Shown here in pieces: positions 23,318 through 35,349 of a stretch of 64,000 nucleotides of DNA. Position 1 is the stretch's first letter; every line of letters begins with the position of its first letter. The stretch is taken from assembly GCA_001599815.1 (NCBI GenBank), contig BCIA01000002.1, positions 2,177,831 through 2,241,830 on the forward strand. Reading direction: 5' to 3'. The translations under genes were made by a program, and so were the position numbers. The notes under the pieces are model-generated. The model did not search any database and was not told the origin of the DNA. It was given only the letters and a program-made list of their open reading frames with translations. Origin of the DNA: Furcasterigmium furcatum (lineage: Eukaryota > Ascomycota > Sordariomycetes > Glomerellales > Plectosphaerellaceae).

Positions 23318-25120
23318 GGAGGCGAACGTATCTCCGGATTTAGTTGGGCCCCGTCCGTCCCGACCGGAGAATTTCCTTGGCGTCGGGAGTCGGCCACGTG
23401 ACGGAGGTGGTTGGGCTGGGTGGAGACGGACCTGGCCAGTCAGGCGGTGTTGGAGTGTTCTTCGGTGTCTTCTAGAAGCTCCATATCTGAGGCTGTGTTT
23501 TCTTGCAGGGAGGTCTCGTGATGAAATGCCGGGACTCGACGGACTGACGACGGAGGAGGAGGACAGCAGATTGTGCAACATGTGACCACTGGCAGCAGCA
23601 TCAATAGACCCTAAATCTCGCAATTGCGCCTGCATCTGCCGGCTCCTCTTGAGACTGCCACATCGAGTTACGGGATGCGCAGGCACGCGCGAAATATGCA
23701 GTGAGATTCTGAGGCCCCTCATTCTCCTCACTGCGATGTGTTCAGTGCAGCATCGAGTCGGCCGACTAGCGATGCGGGTGTAAGTCGGTGTGCAAAGGAT
23801 AATGCACGCAATTGCCAGCATGGCCAGTGCTGTCACTCTCCCCACGGACCAAGGCCAACCCCATGGCAACATTGAGGCTTAGACACCGGGCCCGACGAGG
23901 TTCATGTCCCAATGGCAGCCAAGCGTCTGACTCGGAACGACAAGCTTTCTTCGACAGCGCGGAGTCGGTGTGTGATTCGATATTGATGCTGCGAAGACCC
24001 GCGTACGGATGGAGACGACGTGCCCAAAGGTCCCCCAGTCCGTGTCCGATAGCGACACAGCCTCCTCGGTTGCCGGCCCCCCCTTGCCCCCGCAAAATCG
24101 AAAGAGACCCGGTGCTTGGTACGGATGGTTCATTGTCCCCTCGCGTCGAATTAAACATGAGCAGACAGACACCCGCGCTGGCGGCCAATTAGCCCGGCGG
24201 CGGAGAGGGCCGCATCGCTGGACCAGAAAGCGGCGAACCCGAGCCAATTGAGTGCAACGGTCCCCCGCTGATCTCGGGCGCCATTCAAGCCCTGTGACGC
24301 AAGCCCTACAAGGCGAATGTGGTGCTGGTGGCTGCAGCGGGGTGAATTGGCCGCCTGCTTGGGCCATGTGTCACCTGAGAACACCATCGCCGGCGCATCG
24401 TTGTTTTCTCCCGCCAACGTCTGGGGAGACGGCGTTGGTGATGTTGGTCAATGGCCGGGGAAAGTTATGTAGGTAGCCAGCCTTGCGAGGAGATTGCGAG
24501 GTGCTGCCCTGGACTCCCCGGGATGGGAAGGAGCGACCTCGTCATTCGCACAAGGCAAGAACCCCGTCCAAGAGTTGGCGCGCCAAGACCTCGGTGACGT
24601 GGCCAACCAGACCCGACGATGGACGCTTCCAAGGCGCCGCGAAGGCCCCATCAACGAGGCTCTGCAGCCTTGGCGTTGCTCCCAAGCCCTGTCTAGTGGA
24701 GTTTCGTCAGAAACCCGCCAACCCGCCTCCTTCTCTCGCTGGCGACCCGGTGCGGAAGCGCTTTCCCTTCGGGCTCCTTCATTAAAACAAACACGCCCGG
24801 ACCCCCAGGCCAGATCGGATCCCCTGCCGCCTCGTCTCCATTTCTCTCGGTCTTGGTCCGGCTCGCAGTCTGGGCTTTTTGTCTTGTCGCTTACCCGCCG
24901 CTGCCCTTTTGCTTCATCTTCTTTCTTTCCCTCGTCCTACGCATTCTGACGTTGCGAAACCACACCGGTGCTCGCCTCCAACAACACATCGCCGCCTGCG
25001 TGCCCAGTCCTGCTCTCCCAAACGGCTGAGCCTGGCCTCGACGAATCCTCCCGTCCTCGCCGCCTCCGCCAAGGTCCTCTTGCCCGCCTCGCCAGTTTCT
25101 CGAAAACCTCCACGGGCACC
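23318..25120. other. Intergenic with pyrimidine-rich leader
   Basis: No gene is supported. The last 300 bases (about 24790-25110) are strongly pyrimidine-rich and are the probable long 5' UTR of the calcium-pump gene. A frame of about 290 codons on the minus strand (23000-23872) overlaps the preceding gene antisense and lacks protein character. Confidence 0.55.
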
Positions 25121-28100
25121 ATGAGCGACGAGATCGCGACCGCCGCGGCGCGTGCCCCGGCTCCCAGCGAAGCCAGACCGGCGGTCGAGGAGTTCGACGC
25201 CAATGACCTCCAAAACGAGCCCGAGGCCGAAAAGCCCAAGAACAACAAGTTCTCCTTCACCCCTACCCAGCTCAACAAGCTCGTCACCGCGAGGTCCCTG
25301 TCCGCTCTCCGCGCCTTTGGCGGCCTGCCGGGCCTCGTGGCTGGCTTGAGAACAAACATAGACTCTGGCCTGAGCGTGGACGAGGTGGACCTCGACGGAA
25401 CAGTCTCATTCGACGAGGCAGTAGCTGCCGGCCGAGAGAGTCGCGCTCCCGTGGTCACACCCGTGCTCGCGGACGACAGGCACCAGTCCTTCCACCTCTC
25501 CAACATCGATCTCGGCGTGGGTGAGCATGACCACAGCTACCAGGATCGCAAGAGAATCTTCAAGGAAAACAGGCTGCCCAAGCGAAAGCAGAAGTCATTC
25601 TTGAGATTGGCCTGGATCGCCTTCAACGACAAGCTCATCTTCCTGCTCACCCTCTCGGCCACCATCTCGCTCGCTCTCGGCATCTACGAGTCGGTTGAGG
25701 CCACGGAAGCGGCCGAGAAGATCCAATGGGTCGACGGCGTGACAGTCGTCGTCGCCATCATCGTCATCGTCTTTGCCAGCGCGGCCACCGACTGGCAGAA
25801 GAACCACAAGTTTGCCAAGCTCAACGAGAGGAAAGAGCAGCGCGATGTCAAGGTCGTGAGGTCCGGGAAGACGAAGAACGTTTCAGTCTACGAAGTGCTC
25901 GTCGGCGATGTCATGATCCTCGAGACTGGTGACGTCGTCGCTGTCGACGGAGTCCTCATCAGCGGCGCGGGCGTGCAAATCGACGAATCCTCCATCTCTG
26001 GCGAATCCGAGCTCGTGCACAAGAACGCCGTTCGCGATGCTGAGGCCCGCGAGCACAGAACACACTCCGTCGACCCCTTCATTGTCAGTGGCACCACGGT
26101 GTGTGGTGGCATTGGCCGCTTTCTTGTGGTCGCCGTCGGCACAAACTCTTCTTACGGACGCACCCTGATGTCCCTGCGCGAGGACGTCGAAGAAACCCCG
26201 CTGCAGCAGAAGCTCGGTCGTTTGGCCAAGCAGCTCATCGCTTTCGGTGCCATTGCTGGTATTTGTTTCTTTCTGATCATGGTCATCCGTTGGGGTGTCG
26301 AGCTCCCTGGCCAGGGCCTCAACCCAGCCGAAACGGCGAAGAGCTTCTTTACGGTCCTCATCCTCGCAGTCACCGTGGTCATTATCACCGTCCCCGAAGG
26401 CTTGAGTCTTGCGGTCACCCTGGCCCTGGCCTTCGCTACCAAGCGTATGCTGCGGGACAAGAACCTCGTCCGTCTGATTCGATCCTGCGAAATCATGGGC
26501 AACGCCACGTGCATCTGCTCTGACAAGACAGGCACCCTGACTCAGAACGTAATGACCGTGGTCGTGGGACGCATTGGCCATGGTCAGTTTGGCGACTCCG
26601 GCCCAACGTCCGCTGCTACAAGCGAGTCCGAGAAGACTATCAAGGAGGGACCCGCAGAACCGCCCTCAGGCATCCCGCAGTTCATCTCAACTCTCCACGA
26701 AGAAGTCAAGGTGCTCATCAAGAACAGCTTCGCTCTCAATTCGACGGCATTCGAGACTGACGCCGTCGCCGATGGGGAGTCGAACTTCGTCGGCACCAGC
26801 ACCGAGACGGCTCTCCTCAAGTTTGGTCGCGAGCACCTGGCCATGGGCCATCTTGATGAGGAACGTCACAACGGCAACATCATCAACCTGTCGCCGTTCG
26901 ACGCTTCCCGCAAGTGGATGGCCGTGCTGAGGAAGCTTGAGGGCAACCGCTACCGTATGCTGGCCAAAGGTGCTGCTGAGGTGATATTCGACCAGTGCGT
27001 CGACATGATTGCAGACCCTACCGCTGGCACCCAAGCCATCCCCATCTCCGCCGAGTTCCGCAGTGAGCTCGACGGTTCCATCCGCGAGTACGCCAGCAAG
27101 ATGCTCCGTCCCGTCGTCATTACGTACCGTGATCTGGATATTAGCGAGGCTCTCGAGGACCCCGAGGATCCCGACTCGGTGAACTTCGATAAGCTGTTCT
27201 GCAACATGACCTTCATCGGTGTCTTTGGTATCCGTGATCCCTTGCGCCCCGAGGTCATCGACTCAGTCCGCCAGTGCCAGGACGCGGGTGTCTTCGTCCG
27301 CATGGTTACCGGCGACAACTTCCTGACTGCCAAGGCAATTGCCACTGACTGCGGCATCTACACGCCCGGCGGCTTGGCCATGGACGGCCCGACGTTCAGG
27401 AGGCTCACGCCTAATCAGCTTGACCTGGTCATCCCGCGTCTGCAGGTCCTGGCACGCTCCAGCCCCGAGGATAAGCTGCTTCTCGTTTCTCATCTCAAAG
27501 GCATGGGCGAGACCGTCGCCGTCACGGGTGACGGAACCAACGATGCTCTGGCACTGAAGGCAGCCGATGTAGGTTTTGCCATGGGTATCCAGGGCACCGA
27601 GGTTGCCAAAGAAGCCGCGTCCATCATTCTGCTTGACGACAACTTTGCCTCCATCGTCAGAGCCCTTGTCTGGGGCAGGACCGTCAACGATGCCACAAAG
27701 AAGTTCCTCCAGGTACGTTGCATCCATCCGGTACTTTCTGGGCCAAACTAACAGGAACAGTTCCAATTCACCATCAACATCACTGCCGGTACCCTCACGA
27801 TCATTTCAGAACTCAACCCTCACAGCGAGGTCATCTTCTCCATCGTGCAGCTTCTCTGGATCAACCTGATCATGGATATCTTCGCATCCCTGGGTCTTGC
27901 CACTGATTATCCCTCCGACGACTTCCTCAAGCGAAGGCCCGAGCCCCGAACCGCCCCCATTGTCAGCATCACCATGTGGAAGATGATTCTCTGCCTTGCC
28001 TTCTACCAACTGGCCGTCGTGTTCACGCTGCACTACGCCAAGGACGCCATCTGGAACCCCCAGACCGAGTTCGAGACCCAACAGCTCAATACCATGGTCT

Positions 28101-28855
28101 TCAACGTTTACGTGTGGATGCAGTTCTTCAACCAGCACAATTGCCGCCGTGTCGACAACAAAATCAACATTTGGTACCAGGGCGTGCTCAAGAACCCCTG
28201 GTTCCTCGGCGTCCAGTGCCTCACTCTCGCCGGTCAGATGATCATCATCTGGAAGGGCGGCGCCGCCTTCGACACGAAGCCCCTCACCGGTGCTCAATGG
28301 GGCTGGTCTATGCTCTTCGGCGGTCTCGTCATCCCTCTGGGTGCTCTCATCCGACAGATCCCCGACAGCTACGTCCTCGCCTTCTTCCACGGCATTCGCG
28401 CCGTCTTCCGTCCGATCAGGCGCGTCGTGACCAAGCCACTCCCTGAGAAATGGAGGCCCAAGAAGAAGGATGACGATATGGGCGCGGCCGAGGCATGGGT
28501 TCTTCAGACAGGCGCTGCGCTGCTCAGGCCCGTCAACTACCAATGGGGTACCCACGGCCCCCCTGAGCACACGGGTCTTGCAGGCCGCGTGACGAGCATC
28601 TCCCTGGCCCAGCGCGAGGCGCTAGAGAAGGCCGCAACGAGCGGCAGGGCCGGCGAAGGCGACGTCGACATCGTACAGGCCATCGACATGGCCAGACACT
28701 CCAAGGCCGACCTCTTGTACAACATCGAGGTGCACCCCGGCACGCCGAAGGAGGACCCGTTCCTGCAGACGCCCAAGTCGAACCGCAAGGTGCCGCCGAG
28801 CCAGGACCCGGAGATCCTACAGTACATCAAGGTCGGGTCTGCGGCGATCGTGTGA
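25121..28855 (+). CDS. PMC1: PMCA-type calcium-transporting P-type ATPase (vacuolar Pmc1-like)
   Basis: Two exons (25121-27712, 27761-28855) encode 1228 residues. The start is the ATG at 25121 (ACCATGAGCGAC). The P-type ATPase signatures are complete: TGES-like ESSISGESE actuator loop, PEGLSLAVTLALAFATKRM in helix 4 (the calcium-binding PEGL), the phosphorylation site DKTGTLTQN (Asp near residue 468), and TGDGTNDALALKAADVGFAM in the hinge (near residue 802). Helix 6 WINLIMDIFASLGLAT supplies the second calcium-site residues (N, D). The family exports Ca2+ from the cytosol using ATP; fungal members (Pmc1, Nca-2/Nca-3) sit in the vacuolar or plasma membrane. The carboxy-terminal tail of about 140 residues may be regulatory, but no clear calmodulin site is visible. 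Fungal homologues are induced through calcineurin-Crz1. Confidence 0.96.
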
Positions 28856-29978
28856 GATGCCGCAGGGCCAAGCCCCGGCTCGTGAGGAGTCCGGCACGAG
28901 GCGGGGTGCGGTCTGCGTCGACGCTCGGGGGCGTACAGGCCCGCTTGAGCGATTAACGAATTTATGACTCTTGTTTATAGACACTTTTTATACCCGTCTT
29001 TACTGCTGCACCCTACTAGGTAGATAATTTCAAGACGCGATTCACATCGTTGTGGACGTGTTGTGTTTTGATCTGGCTGAAACTTTGCTCTGTTGTGTTA
29101 CCCATGTGCCAATGTGCTCGGCCGCTGGTTCAACCCTGGCTCTCCTGATTGATACCTTCCGGCCGCTGCCGCTTGATCACTGACCTGCAGCCTATGCAGA
29201 TGATCCATCTCGGCCGTCTCGTTTCGCGGACCCCCTGGGAGCCAGCCTTTGTGTGGCGCCTGGGGCCGAGTCGGCCCGGGGACGGGGTTGAGGGTGGGAA
29301 GCCCGTGGTGGAGTCTCGGCGCCGCGCGATTCTCGGGTTGGTGTATTGTAGGCCATCGGATTGTAGGCCGGCGATGTTGCCGACTGCGAGACGCTCCCGG
29401 AGTTGCGACAGACACGAAATGAATATTCCTTGATTTGTCCGTTCCCTGGTACTGTCCCCGTGAAAGGGACATTCGACGGGTATCATCGACCATGTCTTCT
29501 TCGGCTCGTCTTAGGGCGGGTTCCTCGGTCTGAGAAAAGATCGTTCATATAAAGAATATCTTACGCTACGACCTGCGCCATCTCTTTGTTAGTCATTGTC
29601 TTAATAAGGTTGTATCGCGGTTGGATATGCCAGGCATCAGCTGGAGGTTGGATAAAGGGGCGATCTGCTGTCGACGCCTCCCCACACATCAGGGCCGGAG
29701 GGTGCGGTGCCCTGCTCACTGATGGTGGGAAGGCTGTCTTGCAGTCATCAGCTGTCAAGAGCTCTGCTGTGTTGCTGCAGCTAAAGTGTGATTGTTTGTT
29801 ACCTCACCTGGACTCTGGGTGTTGATTTCAGGACGCGTCAAGCCATTTGGTGAGTGCAAGCCGACGCGACGCGTTGAGATGTTCCAGCTTCAAGATTTGT
29901 CGGTTGGGGGTAAGAAGGCAAACATCCATAGATGGTGCAGGTAGAGCTCGAACTAACACCTATACCCACCATATTCTT
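28856..29978. other. Intergenic
   Basis: 3' flank of the calcium-pump gene and further non-coding sequence. Minus-strand frames at 29098-29493 do not look like protein. From about 29950 the base composition changes sharply to AT-rich. Confidence 0.5.
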
Positions 29979-30051
29979 TTATGTTGAAGTGATTCGAACA
30001 CTCATTAGTAAATACCAAAAATTTATGACTTACCTATTAGTCCACAACATA
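29979..30051 (-). tRNA. Mitochondrial-type tRNA copy (NUMT candidate), anticodon read as TTG
   Basis: A complete 73-nt cloverleaf can be drawn on the minus strand. Acceptor TATGTTG (30051-30045) pairs with CAACATA (29986-29980), with discriminator A. The D stem is GACT/AGTC around AATAGGTA; the anticodon stem is TAAAT/ATTTA with loop TTTTGGT (anticodon TTG, Gln, if the loop has seven bases); the variable loop is CTAAT; the T stem is GAGTG/CACTT around TTCGAAT. All stems pair apart from G-U wobbles. The GC content is about 29%, far below the surrounding DNA, which points to a mitochondrial origin. A proline (TGG) identity would need one loop base to have been lost. In the nucleus it is probably not functional. 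Confidence 0.6.
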
Positions 30052-30052
30052 G

Positions 30053-30110
30053 TAAGGAGAACTCGATTTGAACGAGCAAGATAACTAAATCAAATAGACC
30101 TAAACTGCGT
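30053..30110 (-). other. 3' half of a second mitochondrial-type tRNA
   Basis: Immediately upstream of the cloverleaf on the minus strand, a T arm (GCTCG/CGAGT around TTCAAAT, 30077-30061) is followed by an acceptor strand TCTCCTT and A (30060-30053). The matching 5' acceptor (AAGGAGA) is not found upstream, where the sequence turns GC-rich near 30115, so this copy seems cut by the insertion junction. The tandem arrangement, one base apart, is typical of mitochondrial tRNA clusters. Confidence 0.45.
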
Positions 30111-30857
30111 TGTAGGTGGTAAGCATGGAGGACGCGGGGAGAAGGGGTGTGGCCGGGCAGAGGGCGCGGGGTGTGCGTCGCTTGGTGTGTACCAGGTCCG
30201 GTGACCAAGGCTTCCTTTATAAGGGGTACTTCGCAACTTTTCCAGAAATTCGGGGTGCTAGGAACCCGGCCGCGGCCAGGTCCTTTGGTGTGGTGGTGCA
30301 ACTCACGGCTTCAGTGCAGTTGTCGCTACCATCATAGGACTATGGGGGCCTAGTACCTCCAATGCCTCTGAAGGTCGACAACTTCCTTTTTGGTTGTTCG
30401 TTCAAACCCCTTCGAGGCAACCTTTGTTTCATGTTTTTTTTTTTGGCACCTTTAGAGTGTCTCATTGGCAGAGCTGACATACTGATTACAATGCACTTTG
30501 GTAGGTTACAGTGCACTTTGATACGACTCTTCTTCCTAGGGCCCCCTTTGTCTCTCTCCTGACCTAAGGCTTTGTGTTTTGGACTCGACATTAGTATGCC
30601 ACCTGCGCCAGACAACACTTGATTCGCCATGGTGAGACTGAAACCAGAACAAGAAAGCCAATCCTTGTTCCAGTCGGCTCTTTGGTTAGCATTCCCAAAC
30701 ATACCTGTCCGCCCATCACCATAGGTATGCTGGGGAGCCTTCATCGATGTCGAGTCGTGTCAACTCGGCAAACGTCAGGGATATCGTCGAGAGCAGTCTG
30801 TATACGTACGAGATATTCAAAATACACTATACATACGAAAGAGCTGATAGACGGTTC
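30111..30857. other. Intergenic
   Basis: No gene recognised. It holds the 3' flank of the secreted-protein gene on the minus strand and a T-run (about 30430-30445). Confidence 0.5.
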
Positions 30858-32365
30858 TCACTCCAATTGAACAAGATTCCTGTACATGCCGCAGCTGGCA
30901 CCCATCGAACCGCCGCAATTGCCGCCTTGCCGCCAGTCGGACGTGAAGACGGGCAGGTTGAACAGGCAGTGCGGCACCTTTCCAACCACCATGTCGCTCG
31001 TGTCAACCATGTGCTCGCCGTCACCGTTGTTGCCACACTCTATGACGGCCTCGTAGTACCGCTCGAGCGGCTGGAGGTGGTACTCCTCCATCGAGTCATA
31101 GACCTCCGGGTCCACGGTGGGAATCTTCTTCATGCCGTCGGCTTCAACCTTTTCGGCAATGAACCAGCAGTGCCAGCCGCCATTGTACTCGAGCCAGCGC
31201 GCGCCGTGGGTGTCCAGGCATTCGTCTTCCTCCAAGCTGTCGTCGCCGATGAGCACGTGCCCACCGGAGGAGAGGATGTGGTCCGCGACCTTGGACTGCG
31301 TCGCGTGCCGGAACTCGTCGATCTCGGCCTTGAAGTCGCGAGAAGCGGGTGACAGGAGCCCGAGCCCGGTCCCGAAGAACTGCCCGACGCTCGTGTCGTA
31401 GCGGTCGTTGAAGATGTGCAGCTGCTGGAACGTGTCCTGGTCCTCGCCCTCCTCCTCGCGCAGGATCCCGAGCATCAGGCGCAGGTTCTTGTCGATGGCC
31501 TCGTGTGTCTTCTTGAAGGCGTCGCCGAGCGCGGCCCGGATTTCGCCCGCCTCGACATCCTGGGGTCCCTCGCCCTGGGCGTTGCTGTGGATCATGTTGA
31601 GCGCGCCGGTGAAGAGGCTGGCAATCGGACCGATGTATTTGGCGTTGGACGCGAAGTTCGACGAGCTGTCGAGGCCGGATGGAAGGCCTGTGAGCTGAAT
31701 ACCCATGCCGATGATGCCCATGATCCAGGCGAAGGGGTCCTCCTTGATCTCGTCGATGCCGTTCAGGTTCTTAATCATCTCGTCGACCTTGAGATCCGTG
31801 TAGATCGTCTCCTCGACGAGCGCTCCGCGCAGCGTCTTGAGGTGATGGCGCATGCCCTTGACGTTCTCGAAGATCCAGAACAGACTCTTGCCAAAGGGAT
31901 CGTCAAACTCCGAATCCGGCCTCTTGGCGAACTTGTCAAAGTAGTCATCGCAATCGTCCAGGTTTCCGGGGTCGCATGTGTCGCTGTGGATGTTCGAGCA
32001 CTGATCGGCGCCGCTGATTGTTTTGGCGACGCCAAACTGACTCTCGATGTCCCGCAACCAGTTGTGCTGGACGTTGCCGGCTGTGATGATGGGTTCACGG
32101 TTTAGCCGTGGAGCTTCTTGGGGATCAATGAGAGGCGCTTACTTCTGTTCTTGAGCCAGTGGTCCAGGAACCACCCAGCCTCCGTGTCGAACCAGAGATC
32201 GAAGACGGCATCGGTGGATTCCCTGTCCCATGCTCCGCAGTATTTGTCTTTGTCGAACCTCACACGGTCCTGATCTTCCTCCAGCTGGCGAGGCATGACC
32301 GCCGCGGTGGAGGCCACGGACGCCAGGGACGCCAGAGCGAGGGAGGAGATGAATGCGCGACGCAT
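30858..32365 (-). CDS. Secreted protein of unknown function
   Basis: Two exons (32143-32365, 30858-32080) separated by a 62-nt intron (GTAAGC donor, CAG acceptor) encode 481 residues. Residues 1-22 (MRRAFISSLALASLASVAST) form a signal peptide. The mature protein is acidic, with an N-terminal Cys-containing segment (YCGAWDRESTDAVFDLWFD, CSNIHSDTCDPGNLDDCDDYF), a long helical middle that includes a weakly hydrophobic IMGIIGMGIQLTGLPSGLD stretch, and a C-terminal part with Trp and Cys residues (ARWLEYNGGWHCWF, CLFNLP, CGGSMGASCGMY). I do not recognise the family. The start ATG lies close to a clear promoter gap, and there are no transmembrane helices strong enough to anchor it. It could be an effector or an extracellular enzyme accessory protein; neither is shown. 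Confidence 0.82.
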
Positions 32366-34509
32366 GGTGACGGCTATACGAGAGGAGGCGCAACAGAGTA
32401 TTTCAGGCTGATGATGATGTGGTGATGGAATGTGGCAGCTATTGTATGGGCGCTTCGAGGAGAATCCCGGGCATTCTTATAGTCCTCGTCCAGCCAGCGA
32501 GATTTGCCCCTTGACTGCTGGCATCATGGACGAGGCCCTCCAGCTAGACTGATCAACATGGCCGAATACCGTCTTTGAAGTTAGTTGTGCGGTTGGTCCC
32601 TTCTGGGTTGATGATCACCAGGTTTCCCACATCTCCCCAGGTATAACAGCTCCAGAGTGGCGAGGTCGCTCTCCAGACGCGGCTGCGATCGCCGCCAGCG
32701 TAGCCTTGCCTTGCAGCTCTGGATCACGGCCGGTCCGGCCGGCATCACCTCTCACAGGGAGAACAGCATCAACTCCTTATGTAGATCCCCCTGTGCCGCC
32801 TGGGCCGCTTCATAATGCTGGCTCAGGGTCTCGTGATAAAGTCCAAGTTCCCAGAAGCATCGCGTCAGACGGTTGCAGTCTGTCGCGCTGTGCCGCATGT
32901 GCCGGTGCTGTGCCGCACGCGATGACCGACGCCGAGGCCAAGATGTGCTATACTTGGAAACTCAACATCTTTGGTGGTGCGATCGGCATTCAGGCCCCAC
33001 GAACTGTTGAATCAACGCTTTGCGCCCAGCCGGCTACATATGGTGCTGAGCGTCCGCGAGACCCTGAAATGAGGAGCAGGATTCGGAATGAGCGAGGACA
33101 ATCCGCTTGGCGTTCCGAAAAGACGACTGGATGGTTGACCCATTCGCAACCTGACATGGAAGGATAATGGATGAGATCATGTCCTTATGGTCGAAGGTCA
33201 GGTTCACGCCGCACGCTGCGCTTCAACTCGCAAACCCAGTCCAGGTTCAAAAGCCAGCCTCTGGCTCCATGGACGTCATCAAACCGACCTGATCCTGTTC
33301 GGCCTTGAGGAGCAGGACTCAACTCTGAAAACCAGAACCATCTTGCCTGATGCTGCAGCACCTCATCCATTGGGATGTATTGATTGCGTTCTTGCTCGGA
33401 CAGTACGTTCGCGAAGAACTGTGACAAGATTCTGTTCAGGTGTCACGTTGCCTAGGCGAGCGAGAGATGCGTTGAATAATCAAAAGGGATAAGTTCGACA
33501 AGATAACATGTACAATGTCTGAAGTGGGAGGATGCACAACGAACGAACGTCACGGGACTCGGGCACTGAACTGGAAATGTTGAGATGGCTGATGGCCTTC
33601 CTCCACTGACTTGTCCCCCGGACGAGCTCTACTCTCTTGAAGACTTCTTCCGCCTTTCCGGCTGGATGTTTCCGGAATCTTCGTCAAATCCTCTCTTGAA
33701 CTCCTCCTCATCTACTTTGTCACAGCTGAGTCTGCCTGTCAGTGCAGTGACAGCCATTGTCACAATAATCCAATTTTTGCGCTCTTACTAGCTGCTCGGC
33801 GGTGAAAAGTCTCCTCACAGTAAGGCTCTGGGTCTTCCCTATGGCTGAAAAGGCAGCCAATTGGCCCCGTCGAACGGATCCGATGCAATCCATGGGGATT
33901 GGGGGCCGAACATGGGTCCTGGCCAAGCTTGATGACTTGCTTTGCCGCATACAAGGATGAACCGGGAAGGAATTGGTCGCTGGAGTCCCAGCTTGTCAGA
34001 TTGTGTTCTATGTAAGCGGATTGGATGATTTGCTCGTGTCACTCGCCGGTGGTGTTGACTCAGACAAAGCGGCAACGTCCTGGATCGATGATCCCGGGAC
34101 AACAAGTGACTAGGCGTTTCTGTCATTCTGGATTGGTTCTCGACTGATGTTCTTTATCCCAGATCCTTACAGCATCGTATAGGGCTGACAAGACAGAATT
34201 GGGAAGCCTAATTCTGAGCCGCGCGCCCATACTGACACCGTGATTCTTCGGCCAGGGACATCGGCCACGCCCAGTTGCATCGTGACCCAAGATGTGCGGC
34301 CAGTACGAGAAGCAGAAAAGCCGAGCAGCCTTACCGTTGCTTACACACAAGTGAGATCTTGATGACAGGCCTCCGGTCGCCAGTACTGGCGCTTCATTAT
34401 GGGTGCTTCCACATTAAGAGGGCAACACGGCCAATGTGCCGATGGCTTCGGAGACGCGGTTAAATAGTGAGCGTTCTGTTGCTTTCCGGAGGCATTTGAA
34501 AGCTTCTTC
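32366..34509. other. Intergenic, divergent promoters
   Basis: 2.1 kb between the secreted-protein gene (-) and the orphan gene (+). No additional gene, tRNA or terminal repeat could be supported. Confidence 0.5.
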
Positions 34510-34568
34510 ATCACACTCACTCACTTGCTCACACACTCATCTACACACATACTCACATACACACAACA
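34510..34568 (+). repeat. Imperfect CACTCA/CACA simple repeat in 5' leader
   Basis: A CA- and CT-rich tract without G for most of its length, made of imperfect CACT, CTCA and CACA units, lying 35 bases upstream of the start codon of the next gene and probably inside its 5' UTR. Confidence 0.75.
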
Positions 34569-34602
34569 GCACGAGATCGACTTACCCAACACCATCGCCG
34601 CC

Positions 34603-35349
34603 ATGTATGAAGTTTCTGGCGGCGCGGTGTACCGCATGCTGCCTCACCAAGCAATGCTGAGCAACGACCTCCAGAAGAGCGTCGCAAAGCTCACCACTGA
34701 CGAGCTTCCCAGGATGCTGCAAGAAGCAAATGCCCTTGTGGACACCTTCTGCGGGCAGAAGGTGAGGTGGTATCACGGTAAGCAGTCCTCTAACAAGACG
34801 TGGCAAGACGTCTTTGCCCGCGATGGGGATGACCTTGTACACTTCGTCCGGCATTATGCTGGGCATCTGCGAGGGATGAAGCCCTGGACTGAGGCCGAGG
34901 TTCTCGACCCCGACTCTGAGCTTTCCAAGCTCCTCAAGGCCTCCAGGTCACCCTTGCCATTCCAAGTTGCAAAGCTGATGGCTGAGCGCGGAGACCTTGA
35001 CCCTCTTCACGACAAGACCTTGGAGCGTCTCTCAGAATGCTGGAAGAGTTCCTTGTCGAAGCACAGGCAGCTGGCTATCCTGCTTGTGTGGCTGAAGTCC
35101 GCAACGGACCTCGCCAGAACCGTCGCTACCCAATGTCCCGACGAGAACGGTGACGTTATCACTGACCTCTGCGCCCGCTTCTGCCAGCTCGTCCGGAGGT
35201 GCAATACCACTGACAGCTTCCAGGGTTCACGCAACGCCGCCGTTCCTCGACCGCCTCCGATGACGGGTGATCGGTTCCCAGAGTCCACCGTCGAGTGGCT
35301 GATGGCTGATCCGTCCCTGCCATCGCACCTCGCACCAAGCCGCTGGTAG
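34603..35349 (+). CDS. Orphan protein of unknown function, 248 residues
   Basis: The ATG at 34603 lies in a good context (GCCGCCATGT). An upstream in-frame ATG at 34525 falls in the CA/CT simple repeat and is less likely. The 248-residue product is soluble, without signal peptide or membrane helix, with predicted helical, charged segments (LQKSVAKLTTDELPRMLQEA, DKTLERLSECWKSSLSKH) and five cysteines. I recognise no domain. The frame is intronless, has C-ending codon preference (unlike random frames nearby) and a TAG stop. It could be a lineage-specific gene; a product in cytosol or nucleus is assumed from the lack of targeting signals. Confidence 0.65.
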   Translation: MYEVSGGAVYRMLPHQAMLSNDLQKSVAKLTTDELPRMLQEANALVDTFCGQKVRWYHGKQSSNKTWQDVFARDGDDLVHFVRHYAGHLRGMKPWTEAEVLDPDSELSKLLKASRSPLPFQVAKLMAERGDLDPLHDKTLERLSECWKSSLSKHRQLAILLVWLKSATDLARTVATQCPDENGDVITDLCARFCQLVRRCNTTDSFQGSRNAAVPRPPPMTGDRFPESTVEWLMADPSLPSHLAPSRW

